A stretch of 64,000 bases of DNA from a virus. How positions within the stretch are numbered: position 1 is the stretch's first letter; the number at the start of each line of letters is the position of its first letter. The translations under genes and the position numbers were made by a program. The stretch spans positions 1 through 64,000 of the IMG/VR virus record IMGVR_UViG_3300032893_000018; one strand, 5' to 3'. This document shows positions 8,596 to 17,018 of this stretch, piece after piece. The notes beneath the pieces were generated by a model. It saw nothing but the letters and a program-made list of their open reading frames with translations. It did not search any database and had not been told where the DNA came from.

Positions 8596-8934
8596 TCACG
8601 GTTGCACCGCAGATGTTTTCGGCTTGAGCAACGTGGTCCCGCTCACCGTCGCGAGTCCCATCTGAAGCGCCCACGCCGGATAGCCGCGGAGATGGTCGCC
8701 CGTGTGTTCCCAGCCGCCGCACAACTCTACCGCCACAAGCTCAACGAACCCGACCGGTTCTAGTTGCAGCGCCGCACACACTGAACAGTAGCCGAACGAG
8801 ACGGCGCCATAGGGACTGCTCGCGACCATGACGAGCGGGCGCAGCTCGCAGACCTGACAGAGCGATTCTATAGGTGGAGGGTTTGCCCCCTCCGTGACGG
8901 GTTGCTCTTGGTTTGCCATGTTCTGATGCTTCAC
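8596..8934 (-). CDS. Small zinc-binding protein, 112 aa
   Basis: GTG start in a GTGA overlap with the upstream gene at 8931. 'CQVCELRP' and 'CSVCAALQ' give a four-Cys site. The rest has no recognised motif. The ~75 bases between this stop and the 8521 start hold the ribosome binding site of the next gene and nothing else I can identify. Confidence 0.55.
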   Translation of the reverse strand: MKHQNMANQEQPVTEGANPPPIESLCQVCELRPLVMVASSPYGAVSFGYCSVCAALQLEPVGFVELVAVELCGGWEHTGDHLRGYPAWALQMGLATVSGTTLLKPKTSAVQP

Positions 8935-9176
8935 GAGTGCCGGTCCTTTCCGAGCTCTTGCATCTTGCGCACCAACGGGTCGTCCTTTCCGTATCGGTGC
9001 TTGCCGCGATGATCGAGGCGCAGCATGCAGTCACGCTCGGGACACGGCTTCGTGTCGTCGTGGTCGATGTCTGCCATCTCCAGCGGAGACGGGCGCCTAC
9101 CAATGCGGAACAAGTCCCACAAGGTCCAGCGAATAAAAACTGACCGCGCGTAGATTGAGAGCAGCCACTGCTTCAT
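8931..9176 (-). CDS. Small protein, 81 aa
   Basis: The ATG is 34 bases after the J-domain gene stop. The N-terminal ~25 residues (MKQWLLSIYARSVFIRWTLWDLF) are amphipathic/hydrophobic. The C-terminal part (DTKPCPERDCMLRLDHRGKHRYG) has a CPERDC metal-like pattern. It is coupled by overlap to 8596-8934. Family unknown; possibly membrane-associated. Confidence 0.5.
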   Translation of the reverse strand: MKQWLLSIYARSVFIRWTLWDLFRIGRRPSPLEMADIDHDDTKPCPERDCMLRLDHRGKHRYGKDDPLVRKMQELGKDRHS

Positions 9177-9210
9177 TGCCGAACGGCTGCTCGCGCGGAT
9201 CCCGTCCCGC

Positions 9211-9828
9211 TCACTCACCGCCGAGCTCCTTGCGCGCGGCGGAACGCGCAGCGCTGATCTCCGCCATGCGCGCGGTGTCACCGCCCTTGTCTGGGTGGTG
9301 GATCTTCGCGAGCTCGATGAACGCGCGCTCGACTTGGTCGAGCGTTGCCGCGATGTGTGGATCGCCGAACAAGACCTCGCGCCACCCGCGCGCGGACCCG
9401 GCGGCGGGCAGCGCCGCGAACCCGGCGAACGCGCGCTCGAGAACCTGGCTCGCGCCGTGTCGGTCAAGCGCGCGCATCGCGGCGATCGTGAGACCGATCG
9501 CGCGGAGGTTTTCCCAGACCTTCGTCCATGCGTCGCACGCGATGACGCGGGGCGCGCCCTTCTGCACCCAGTAGATCGCGACGCCGGGGTCCTTCGGTTC
9601 CGCGAAGTCCGCCTTCGGCAGGCCGTCGTTTCGAAGGGGGATGTTCGACGAGATGATGACTTCGCGCGAACCGAGCCGGCGCATCTCGGCGAGCACGAAG
9701 TCGCGGCAGCCCGCGAAGGAGTTGTTCCGGTGGTAGGCCGATCGCCTGCGGTGGTTCGCGCGCTTCCACCCTTCGGGCCAGTACAGCGGGTATCGCGTCA
9801 CTCCTTCGAAGGCCATGCCGGCGGTCAT
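9211..9828 (-). CDS. J-domain (DnaJ-like) protein
   Basis: 205 aa from the ATG at 9828; longer upstream translation is GC-rich shadow. The C-terminal region has the HPD loop ('AKIHHPDKGGD', about residues 174-181) with the helix-II/III pattern of J domains ('LDQVERAFIELAKIHHPDKGGDTARMAEISAA'). The N-terminal part has no recognised domain. Phage J-proteins recruit or redirect host DnaK. It is the first gene of the minus-strand set running to 7807. Confidence 0.7.
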   Translation of the reverse strand: MTAGMAFEGVTRYPLYWPEGWKRANHRRRSAYHRNNSFAGCRDFVLAEMRRLGSREVIISSNIPLRNDGLPKADFAEPKDPGVAIYWVQKGAPRVIACDAWTKVWENLRAIGLTIAAMRALDRHGASQVLERAFAGFAALPAAGSARGWREVLFGDPHIAATLDQVERAFIELAKIHHPDKGGDTARMAEISAARSAARKELGGE

Positions 9829-10534
9829 GCCACCGATCCGCCTTCGATCCAGTCCCCACCCAACCCCCGTGGGGTAAACCCGCGGGGCGCCTCGATCGCA
9901 CGAGCGGCGATCAAGGGGACGAGAAGGACGGATCCGTGCTCGACGCGCGCGGGGTTTCCCCTGCGAACGAGAACCGCCCGCGCGCGGACGTCGAGGCGTC
10001 CTCCGCGCGGTGCGCCACTTGGGCGCGCGCCTTTGCACGGTATGTGATCGCCGACGTCGGGGACGTTACCCGCCCGTCTTCGCCCAGCCACCAGCGGGTG
10101 GGTGCCGGCCGACGGATTACCGTAATCCGTGGCGCGGTCGGGGATGCCGGATCGCTCCTCAGCGTTTTCGGTCTGGGCGTGACGATGTTCTCCCCCCGGG
10201 CCTTGGGAGCGCCAAGGGGGGGCCGGCCGCTTCGGCTGTCGCCGTGCACCCGTCGACGGTTGGGTGCGGTTGGGCGCCACCGGGAGCGCTTGCGGGGGTC
10301 TCGCCGTGGGGCGTCGTCGACCCGCGTCGTGAAGGCGGTGGGAGCAAGGGGCGAGGAGCGGGCGGGCGCTTGTTGCGCGCGCGGGGCTGCCGTGACACCT
10401 TGGGCGTCGCGTTTCATGACGTTCGCGGGTCATACCGCGGGAGCGCACCCGTCGGCAACGGCGGACACGGCGGCGATCGTTTGGGATCGACCGCCGTCCG
10501 TGTTTTCCGGGATCGGTGGCATCATCGTCGAGCG
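9829..10534. other. ~700-base intergenic region between divergent units
   Basis: It separates the minus J-domain gene from the plus sigma-R4-like gene. Open frames cross it but look like GC-rich shadows (Arg/Gly/Pro runs, no ribosome binding sites). It contains one copy of the 19-bp palindrome (10112-10130) and, at its right end, GGCATCAT twelve bases before the 10535 ATG. It is the longest gene-free stretch before the CRISPR array and a candidate regulatory or origin region. Confidence 0.5.
10112..10130. repeat. Dispersed palindrome, copy 1 of 4
   Basis: ACGGATTACCGTAATCCGT: 9-bp perfect arms around one C. Copies 3 and 4 are identical; copy 2 has GGAATCC in the right arm. No T-run follows, so an intrinsic terminator is less likely than a protein-binding site. 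Confidence 0.85.
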
Positions 10535-11044
10535 ATGAAGGGCGCCGAGTCAGTGGACGAGCGCGAGCCGACGCGCGACCAAGTGCGATCGCGGAGGAAG
10601 CGCGGCGTGCGCGCCGTCACGATCGGGCTTCGACGGATCACGAAGAAGTCGATCGAGCTCGGGCTCGCGATGTACCCGCCGACGGACCACGGGCGGCCGA
10701 GGACGCGGGGCGAGTGCGAGGACGGCGCGCGTCCGTGCCCGTTCGTGTCGTGCCGGTACCACCTGTATCTCGACGTCACGCGGACGGGCATCAAGTTGAA
10801 CTTCCCGGACCTCGAACCGGACCAGCTGCCGGAGACGTGCGCGCTCGACGTCGCGGAGCACGGCGGCGAGCCGCTCGAGGTGGTGGGGGAGCTCGTGAAC
10901 GTGACGCGCGAGCGGTGCCGGCAGATCGAGGTGCGCGCGTTCGCGAAGGTGCAGGCGGCGACGGATCTCGTCGCGCTCGCCGACGTGGAGCAGCGCACGC
11001 CGTGCAGGGCGCATCATCACGACGACGAGGAGCCCGGCGAATGA
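10535..11044 (+). CDS. Sigma-70 region-4-like DNA-binding protein
   Basis: 169 aa. The C-terminal '[39 protein letters not shown]' matches the region-4 helix-turn-helix of sigma factors (pattern E.G..L..TRERvRQIE.rA..K). The central '[14 protein letters not shown]' segment adds Cys residues that may bind metal. I know this architecture from small HTH proteins of Myxococcota-type genomes. It has no region 2, so it would act as a regulator or anti/co-sigma rather than a full sigma. Coupled by ATGA to the next gene. Confidence 0.7.
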   Translation: MKGAESVDEREPTRDQVRSRRKRGVRAVTIGLRRITKKSIELGLAMYPPTDHGRPRTRGECEDGARPCPFVSCRYHLYLDVTRTGIKLNFPDLEPDQLPETCALDVAEHGGEPLEVVGELVNVTRERCRQIEVRAFAKVQAATDLVALADVEQRTPCRAHHHDDEEPGE

Positions 11045-11586
11045 TCCGCATCTACCTGAAGTGCCCGTCGACCTCGATCGTGGAGTGCGACACGCCGGAG
11101 GAGGCGGTCGAGTTCCTCCGGCGCGTGGAGCTGCAGGAGCCGCCGCCGAAGGACGTCGCCGCGGTGCGCCGAGCGATCGCGACGGTGCGCCAGGACCCGC
11201 CGCCCGAGCCCGGCGTCACCGGCAAGCCCGAGCGCACGCCCGACGGCCGCGTGCGCGGGCACTTCGACATCCAACGGCCGCCGCCCGACGTCGAGGAGCC
11301 CGCGCAGGACGAGGACGACAAGGGGCGGCGGTACATGTCGAACGGCAGGCTGATCGGCGCGTCCGATCGCATCGTGGACGCGTTCGCCGCCGACTATCAG
11401 TACTCGCTCGCGCGACTCGCGGTCGAGCTCTACGACGACGCGAACGCGCACAACATCCGCCGGCTGAAGCGCATGATCGTCAAGCTGTGCTCATCGGGGC
11501 GGCTGCGGCGCGTGGGAGCGGCCGCGTGGAAGCCGATGCGGCATGACGGCGGGAATGCAACAGACGAAGCCGGTGGGACTGGGTGA
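11041..11586 (+). CDS. Hypothetical protein, possible winged-helix C-terminus, 181 aa
   Basis: ATGA overlap with the sigma-R4-like gene. The N-terminus begins [27 protein letters not shown] Pro-rich linker follows. Residues ~100-165 (GASDRIVDAFAADYQYSLARLAVELYDDANAHNIRRLKRMIVKLCSSGRLRRVG) have the helix-helix-basic-wing pattern of winged helices. Likely DNA-binding and regulatory together with its upstream partner. Confidence 0.6.
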   Translation: MIRIYLKCPSTSIVECDTPEEAVEFLRRVELQEPPPKDVAAVRRAIATVRQDPPPEPGVTGKPERTPDGRVRGHFDIQRPPPDVEEPAQDEDDKGRRYMSNGRLIGASDRIVDAFAADYQYSLARLAVELYDDANAHNIRRLKRMIVKLCSSGRLRRVGAAAWKPMRHDGGNATDEAGGTG

Positions 11587-11791
11587 CGTCGTCCGGCTCG
11601 TGTCGGGCGGCCCGCACATGACGATCATCGCGTTCCGCGCGCCGGGTGAAGACGACAAGTACCCGGCGGTGATGTGCGGATGGTTCGACGAGCGGAGCAG
11701 CGCGTACTACCGCGACACGTTCTACCTGTTCTCGCTCGTGGCGGCGGCGCCGCCGCACGCGCGGGTTCAGTGGTCGTCGGCGACTGACTAG
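11543..11791 (+). CDS. DUF2158-like small protein, copy 1
   Basis: 82 aa. 'GLGDVVRLVSGGPHMTIIAF....VMCGWFDE....RDTFYLFSLVA' has the DUF2158/YodC pattern (GDxVxLxSGGPxMTV, CxWFD). ATG 11543 or 11555 can serve; both lie inside the end of the previous gene. A second family member is at 14456, so the phage carries two copies. The family is small, SH3-barrel-like, and of uncertain role. Confidence 0.75.
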   Translation: MTAGMQQTKPVGLGDVVRLVSGGPHMTIIAFRAPGEDDKYPAVMCGWFDERSSAYYRDTFYLFSLVAAAPPHARVQWSSATD

Positions 11792-12183
11792 CGGACCTCG
11801 CCGCCCTGGATCCACCCGTGCCAGCACGACGGGTCGCCGACGTCGACGGACGGGTGCACGGTCAGGTCGGCGAGCCCGGTGCCCGACATCACCCACCGCG
11901 GGCGCGGCGCGTCGTGGTTTCCCTTCTGCAGCATGCCGTGGTTCTCCGGGCACGGTGGCGCGTTGCGGGGGTTCCGAAACGGGATCATCAGCATGTGGGG
12001 GCGGCCGCCGCTGAGCGGGTATCGCGGATCGCCGTAGCCGCACGGGCACCAGAGCTGCACGCCCTGCGCGCCGTCGATGGACGGGATCTCCTGGCGCGAG
12101 CGGTCGTCGGCGGAGACGTTGCCGTAGAAGGTCGCGGCGAACCACGGGTCGGTGAGGAGCGGCATCCGGCGAGGGTGGGACAT
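11788..12183 (-). CDS. Hypothetical protein, DUF6527-like
   Basis: 131 aa on the minus strand, ending by a 4-base overlap with the convergent DUF2158 gene. Motifs: 'LWCPCGYGDPRYPL', 'PPCPENHG' and C-terminal 'LTVHPSVDVGDPSCWHGWIQGGEV'. The Cys/His-rich end resembles DUF6527 zinc proteins that often accompany phage or plasmid modification systems. Identity is tentative. Confidence 0.55.
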   Translation of the reverse strand: MSHPRRMPLLTDPWFAATFYGNVSADDRSRQEIPSIDGAQGVQLWCPCGYGDPRYPLSGGRPHMLMIPFRNPRNAPPCPENHGMLQKGNHDAPRPRWVMSGTGLADLTVHPSVDVGDPSCWHGWIQGGEVR

Positions 12184-12209
12184 GGACGTGCGGGCGGCAA
12201 TACCGGGGC

Positions 12210-13820
12210 ATGATGTCCCGCGGAATGAAGTTCGTTTCGAGGACCGCTGGGATCCGGGGGCGGACCCGCGGACGCGGGCGACGCGACGGCGCGTTCGAAT
12301 ACGTGCATCAGTCGGAGGTGCCGCGGCTCAAGTGGATCTCGCGGCGCGCGCTCGAGATCGTGACGGCCGACGTCGCGAAGGCGCGCGAGCTCATCATGGC
12401 GGGCGAGAAGATCGCCGAGCACGGTTACGAGGAAGACATCAAGCAAGTGCTCGCGGAGATGGCGGCGGCGGGCGTCGACATGGCGAGCGAGAAGGGGCTC
12501 GCGTGGCGTGGGCAGATCCTGCGGTCGCTCGGCTTCGCGCTCGATCTCGTGAAGGGCGAGCTGCAGTCGAGGCTGGAGGTGGACTGGTGGGCGACCGTGC
12601 TCGCGGAGATGGGGAACGACCCCGACCCGTCGTACACCGAGGACCAACGCGCGCTCATCGCGATCATCCGGAAGGAGCTCGACACGGCGCGCGCTACGGC
12701 GAACAACACTGTCGGGAGCGGGCAAGGCGTCGTCGACAAGTTCGTCGCGGTGAGCACGCAGCGCACGGGGGTGACGCCACACACGGTCGAGCGGCTCGAC
12801 ATGTACCAGCGCATGGGGGTCTACACGGAGCCCGCGCCGGACGACGACGAGGAGATGACGCACGAGAAGCTCGCAACGATGGCGGCCGAGTTTCCGGCGC
12901 TGAAGGCGGACGTCGCGCGGATCGCGCGCGAGGTGCCGACGCCGCCGCTCACGTCAGCGCAGAACGTGGAGGCCGCGCTGCAGGGGTTCGCGCACTTCTT
13001 CGGTTCGCTCGACGGGTTCGCGACCACGGATCGGCTCGGTAGCGTGCTCGCGGCGCTCGACAGCATGCAGGCGGCGGCCCGCGTGCGCACGTGCTTCGAG
13101 GAGCTCCTCGGGAAGAAGCTCGCGCACGGCGACAACCCGTCGCGCGACGCCGTGGTCTTCTCGCTCGCGTGGCGCGAGTGCGGGTTCGCGAAGCTCGAGA
13201 TCGGGCACAAGCTCGCCGCGAACCTGTGCCTGACCGACATCCCGGGCGACATGATGGTGCGGCACCCGTGGAAGGCGTGGTCGCTCGTCGTGCCCGACGG
13301 TCTCCTCGGCGACGTCGCGCGCGTGTGGGTGTGCGCCGAGCTCGACGCGAGGGACGTGATCGTCATCGACCGGCGCGGCGATCGCATGCGCGTCGACAAG
13401 GACTCGGAGCTCGCGAACATGATCACATCGCTCGTGCAGGGCGCCGCGCTCGCGCTCTCGAACCCGGACGACTTCAAGCGCGAGGTGCAGCACGGCGGTG
13501 GGGGTGTGCCGGGCACGTCACGGCGTCGCAAAGGCGGCGAGCCGGACTTCAATCAGGCGCGCTACATGCTGTCGGCGCCGGTGAAGATCGACATGCGTGA
13601 GCACGTGCACGCCGCGCTCGCGGGGCAACGTCGCGGCGGCGCACCGACGGTGCAGTTCCTCGTGCGCGGGCATTGGCGGAACCAGGCGCACGGCCCGAGG
13701 ATGTCACTCCGCCGGCAGCAGTGGATCCAGGCGTTTTGGAAGGGCCCGGAGGAGTCGGCGATCCTCCTCAGGAAGCACACGGTGGAAGATGAAAAAGAAG
13801 AAGACCCGAAGAAGGATTGA
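12210..13820 (+). CDS. Large hypothetical phage protein, 536 aa
   Basis: Helical N-terminal two thirds with no catalytic motif that I recognise. The C-terminal ~45 residues (VRGHWRNQAHGPRMSLRRQQWIQAFWKGPEE) match a conserved tail found in phage and mobile-element proteins of unknown function (pattern VRGHWR.Q..G.....R...I.P.W.GP). The start is ATG-ATG after a GGCAATAC element. It precedes the replication cluster and may be a regulator or nucleoid-type protein. Confidence 0.6.
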   Translation: MMSRGMKFVSRTAGIRGRTRGRGRRDGAFEYVHQSEVPRLKWISRRALEIVTADVAKARELIMAGEKIAEHGYEEDIKQVLAEMAAAGVDMASEKGLAWRGQILRSLGFALDLVKGELQSRLEVDWWATVLAEMGNDPDPSYTEDQRALIAIIRKELDTARATANNTVGSGQGVVDKFVAVSTQRTGVTPHTVERLDMYQRMGVYTEPAPDDDEEMTHEKLATMAAEFPALKADVARIAREVPTPPLTSAQNVEAALQGFAHFFGSLDGFATTDRLGSVLAALDSMQAAARVRTCFEELLGKKLAHGDNPSRDAVVFSLAWRECGFAKLEIGHKLAANLCLTDIPGDMMVRHPWKAWSLVVPDGLLGDVARVWVCAELDARDVIVIDRRGDRMRVDKDSELANMITSLVQGAALALSNPDDFKREVQHGGGGVPGTSRRRKGGEPDFNQARYMLSAPVKIDMREHVHAALAGQRRGGAPTVQFLVRGHWRNQAHGPRMSLRRQQWIQAFWKGPEESAILLRKHTVEDEKEEDPKKD

Positions 13821-14133
13821 ACCGATCGTCACGACGGCACCACCTGTGAGGGACGCGCTCCACGTCGGCATCGAGGTGACGCGGCGATCGCGCGGCGGCG
13901 TCGTGACGGACACGCTCGGGTGGAGCGGCGACGAGCTCTATCGCGCGGACGCGGAAGACCACGCCGAGCTGTCGGCGAAGCTGATGGACCTGTCGAACAT
14001 GTTCGACGGCATGATGCGGCGCGAACCGATGCGCGCGAAGGTGTTCGTGCTGCTCGTCCGCGACGACAACCCGCTGCGTCAAGACATGACCGACTTCCTG
14101 CCGCCGAACCTGTTCCGAGGGAAGCGACGCTGA
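13789..14133 (+). CDS. Small basic-N-terminus protein, 114 aa
   Basis: ATG inside the end of the preceding gene, with MKKKKTRRR as a basic start. The remainder contains 'ALHVGIEVTRRSRGGVVTDTLGW' and an acidic helix. Stop and next start overlap as TGATG. No family recognised. Could bind nucleic acid through the Lys/Arg head. Confidence 0.5.
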   Translation: MKKKKTRRRIEPIVTTAPPVRDALHVGIEVTRRSRGGVVTDTLGWSGDELYRADAEDHAELSAKLMDLSNMFDGMMRREPMRAKVFVLLVRDDNPLRQDMTDFLPPNLFRGKRR

Positions 14134-14438
14134 TGCCGACGCTCCGCGACGATCAGGTCGGGTGGGCGTCGTCGACGGTGACGTCGCGCGTGTTCAAGGA
14201 CCCGTCGCCGCGGGTGGAGTGCCCGCTCTGCGACAAGCCGATGAACCCCGCGGGCAACATCGGCACGCACACGGTCGCGCATCCGTCGGGGCGATTCGTC
14301 GCGTACTACCGCACGCACAAGAGCTGCGCGCAGGAGGCGCTGCCGACGGAGCGCGCCGACCTCGACGCGCAGGCGATCGCGTTGCTCGACGCCGAGCTCG
14401 AGCGTCACCGCGGGCTCGAAGTGCTGCGCCCGCACTGA
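14133..14438 (+). CDS. Small protein with CxxC near N-terminus, 101 aa
   Basis: ATG overlaps the upstream stop. 'VECPLCDKPMNPAGNIGTHTVAHPSGRFVAYYRTHKSC' has two Cys plus several His/Cys, a possible zinc site. Mixed alpha/beta. Function unknown. Tightly packed between other small genes. Confidence 0.55.
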   Translation: MPTLRDDQVGWASSTVTSRVFKDPSPRVECPLCDKPMNPAGNIGTHTVAHPSGRFVAYYRTHKSCAQEALPTERADLDAQAIALLDAELERHRGLEVLRPH

Positions 14439-14455
14439 CGCGGCATCACGCCGGC

Positions 14456-14710
14456 ATGGCGAACAAGAAGCGAAGCGCTCCGCGCCCCGACTACGTCGTC
14501 GGCGACCTCGTGATGCTGACGAGCGGCGGTCCGATCATGGTGGTCGAGAAGCTCGTGCCGCCCGCCGAGGACCCCGAGTGGGGCGTGAAGTGCGCGTGGT
14601 TCGACAAGAAGGGCCGCGAGCACGATTCGATCTTCTACCCGAAGACGATCGCGAAGCTGACGGCCGCCGAGGTGTTGCGGTACGCGGCGCTGCTCGTCCG
14701 CGGGGCATGA
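14456..14710 (+). CDS. DUF2158-like small protein, copy 2
   Basis: 84 aa. 'VVGDLVMLTSGGPIMVVEKL....VKCAWFDKKGREHDSIFYPKTIAKL' is the same fold pattern as 11543-11791. The basic MANKKRSAPRP start also recalls the KRSEA peptides of the replication proteins. The ATG is preceded by GGCATCAC, a start-proximal -10-like element. Function of the family uncertain. Confidence 0.75.
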   Translation: MANKKRSAPRPDYVVGDLVMLTSGGPIMVVEKLVPPAEDPEWGVKCAWFDKKGREHDSIFYPKTIAKLTAAEVLRYAALLVRGA

Positions 14711-14714
14711 TCGC

Positions 14715-17018
14715 GTGCCGGTCCGGCTCGTCGTCGACAACCGCGTGCGCGTCGTCGGCAAGATCCCCGACGACGCGTCGGAGAAGCTTCGCGAGGAGTT
14801 CGAGCACGACAACCCGGACTTCTGGAAGAAGAAGCGGTTCAACCTCCGAGGGCACTTCCCGAGGAAGGCGCCGACGTGGACGTCGGTCGGTGGCGAGCTG
14901 TCGTTCCCTCGCGGCGGGTTCGACCGCGTGCGCGACGCGCTGAACACCGCGGGCGTGTCGTGGGAGATCGACGACCAGCGGCTCTCGGTGCCGGCGGAGA
15001 TCCCGCCGCACCGGGTCGAGCCGTGGCCGTTCCAGCGCGACGTGGTCGAGCGCGCGCGGCTGCACCAGTCCGGGATCCTGCGGAGCCCGGCGGGATGCTT
15101 GGTGGGCGACACGGTGATCGGCACGAACAGAGCGACTCTCGGCCGACCGATGAAGCTGGCCCACGTGGTGAGGATGTACAACGGAGGCAGTGCCAGCGGG
15201 CGGACCTGGGACACGCGGATCGAGACGAGGGTCCGGGCGCCGCACCAGGATGGGGCCGTCAGGCTGTCGCGTGTTCTCGGCGCGACGGCCAGCGGTGTGC
15301 GGCCCGTGTACGAGTTGAAGTTGGAATGCGGCCTGCGCGTCGAGGGGACGGCAGACCATCGCGTGATGACCCCGTTCGGTTGGGTCGCGATCGGGGACCT
15401 GGTTCCCGGCGCCGATTACGTGATGTTCGATGACACGCGGGGACGGCGTCCGATCAAGAGGGTTCTGAAGAAGTCGAAGCCGTCGTACCTGATGCGACAC
15501 TGCCCCGGGCATCCGCAGGCGGTGGCGAGGGGCAAGGGGTGCTTCTCGGTCGTTCTCCATCGGCTCGTCGTCGAGGCGCAGATGAACGGGCTGCCGCTCG
15601 AGGAGTTCATCAAGCGGGTGAGAGCCGGGGCGCGCGGGCTTCGATTCTTGAGCCCGGATTTGGTGGTGCACCACGATGACCGGGACACGAGGAACAACGA
15701 GCTCTCGAACCTGATCGTGATGACGGAGGCCGAGCACAAGCAGGTGCACGCGGCTGACTGCACGAGGAACTTCCAAGCCAGGTTGGCGCCGTCTCGAGTG
15801 GTTTCGGTCGAGTACTCCGGGGAGAAGGAGACCTACGATCTGGAGGTCGAGGACGCGGGGGCGTTCATGGCGAACGGGATCGCCGTGCACAACAGCGGCA
15901 AGTCGACCGCGCTCCTCCGGCTCATCTCGCAGCTCGGGCAGCGGACGCTCGTCGTCGTGTGGGCGGGCGGGCTCCTCCGCCAGTGGGTGCGCCGCGTGGC
16001 GAAGGAGCTCGGCGTGCCCGAGTCGTGGGTCGGGGTCGTCGACGGCAAGACGAAGCGGCTCGGGCCGATCACGATCGGGATGCAGCGCACGCTGCTGAAC
16101 CGCGTGGACGAGTACGCGGGCGAGTTCGGGCTCGTCGCCGCGGACGAGGTGCACCGCGCCGCCGCCGACGGGCTCTATCGACTCGTCGACGCGATGCCGG
16201 CGAAGTACCGCATCGGCGTGTCGGACGACGAGCGCCGCCGCGACCGGAAGGAGTTCCTGATCTACGACCTCTTCGGCCCGGTCGTCGCGGACGTCGACCA
16301 CAAGATGCTCGTCGACGAGGGCTACATCCTCGACGTCGATGTGCGCGTCGTGCCGACCGAGTTCGACGCGCCATGGTATCGCGACATCGACGCGCGCCAC
16401 GACGCGATCGACGGCGACGACGAGCAGGCGCAGAAGGCGCGCGCCCGGCTCAAGCGCGAGAAGGGCGAGCGGTTCGACGAACTCCTCGCCGCGATGCTCG
16501 CGGACGAGCGCCGCAACGCCCTGATCGCGCGGCTCGCCGTCGACGAGAAGCGCGCCGGCGAGCAGGTGATCCTAATGTCGCACCGGATCGACCACGTGCG
16601 CATGTACGACCGCCTGCTCGGCGAGCTCGGCCTGCGGTGCGGGTTCGTGATCGGCGGCGAGGAGAATCGCGTCGAGTACGAGAGCACGGTCGCGCGGCTA
16701 GCCGCCGGCAGGCTCGACGCGGCCGTCGGCACGTACCAGGCGATCGGTACGGGCATCGATCTCCCGAAGGTCGCCGCCGGGATCTTGACGACGCCGATCG
16801 CGAACAGCCAGGACGGGCGCTCGCAGTTCAAGCAGTTCCGCGGGCGGTTCGCGCGCACCGCCGACGGCAAGGACGGCGCGCGGCTCTACTACCCGTGGGA
16901 CGTGAGGGTCTACGGCGCGCGCCCGCTCGAGAACCTCTGCCGGTGGTCGCGCCGCGTCGTCGTGTGGTGGCATGACGCATGGACGCCCGGGCGGGCCGTG
17001 CTGAAGGAGATGAGCTGA
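14715..17018 (+). CDS. UvsW/XPB-type SF2 helicase precursor with intein
   Basis: 767 aa precursor; 501 aa after removal of the 266-aa intein (15096-15893). The intein interrupts Walker A: 'RSPAG' before and 'SGKSTALL' after, giving SPAGSGKST when spliced. Other motifs: ADEVH box (motif II), GVSDDERRRD in place of the GLTATPxR of many relatives, and C-terminal QFRGRFAR (motif VI). Such helicases unwind branched DNA in phage recombination-dependent replication (T4 UvsW). Activity depends on splicing. GTG start five bases after the previous stop. Confidence 0.85.
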   Translation: MPVRLVVDNRVRVVGKIPDDASEKLREEFEHDNPDFWKKKRFNLRGHFPRKAPTWTSVGGELSFPRGGFDRVRDALNTAGVSWEIDDQRLSVPAEIPPHRVEPWPFQRDVVERARLHQSGILRSPAGCLVGDTVIGTNRATLGRPMKLAHVVRMYNGGSASGRTWDTRIETRVRAPHQDGAVRLSRVLGATASGVRPVYELKLECGLRVEGTADHRVMTPFGWVAIGDLVPGADYVMFDDTRGRRPIKRVLKKSKPSYLMRHCPGHPQAVARGKGCFSVVLHRLVVEAQMNGLPLEEFIKRVRAGARGLRFLSPDLVVHHDDRDTRNNELSNLIVMTEAEHKQVHAADCTRNFQARLAPSRVVSVEYSGEKETYDLEVEDAGAFMANGIAVHNSGKSTALLRLISQLGQRTLVVVWAGGLLRQWVRRVAKELGVPESWVGVVDGKTKRLGPITIGMQRTLLNRVDEYAGEFGLVAADEVHRAAADGLYRLVDAMPAKYRIGVSDDERRRDRKEFLIYDLFGPVVADVDHKMLVDEGYILDVDVRVVPTEFDAPWYRDIDARHDAIDGDDEQAQKARARLKREKGERFDELLAAMLADERRNALIARLAVDEKRAGEQVILMSHRIDHVRMYDRLLGELGLRCGFVIGGEENRVEYESTVARLAAGRLDAAVGTYQAIGTGIDLPKVAAGILTTPIANSQDGRSQFKQFRGRFARTADGKDGARLYYPWDVRVYGARPLENLCRWSRRVVVWWHDAWTPGRAVLKEMS
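15096..15893 (+). mobile_element. Intein with HNH homing endonuclease in helicase Walker A
   Basis: 266 aa. Block A CLVGDTVIGT at the N-end, block B 'GLRVEGTADHRVMTPFGWVAIGDL', block F 'YDLEVEDAGAFMANGIA' and C-terminal VHN followed by Ser. The middle contains an HNH nuclease signature: a His in 'VVLHRLVVEA', then 'VVHHDDRDTRNNELSNLIVMTEAEHKQVH'. Ends are set by Cys1 (TGC at 15096) and Asn (AAC 15891-15893). A full-length homing intein. All splice residues are intact. Confidence 0.92.

Noticed and set aside
10010-11044. 344-codon frame across the 700-base gap into the 10535 gene
   Set aside because: Only the part after ATG 10535 has a recognisable domain; the upstream part is low-complexity and includes the palindrome.
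14535-16400. 621-codon minus-strand open frame opposite the helicase
   Set aside because: GC-rich codon bias leaves complements open. Translation is Arg/His/Pro-rich with no motif or ribosome site. Same verdict for 17933-19636, 31164-33881 and 60052-63282 on the minus strand.
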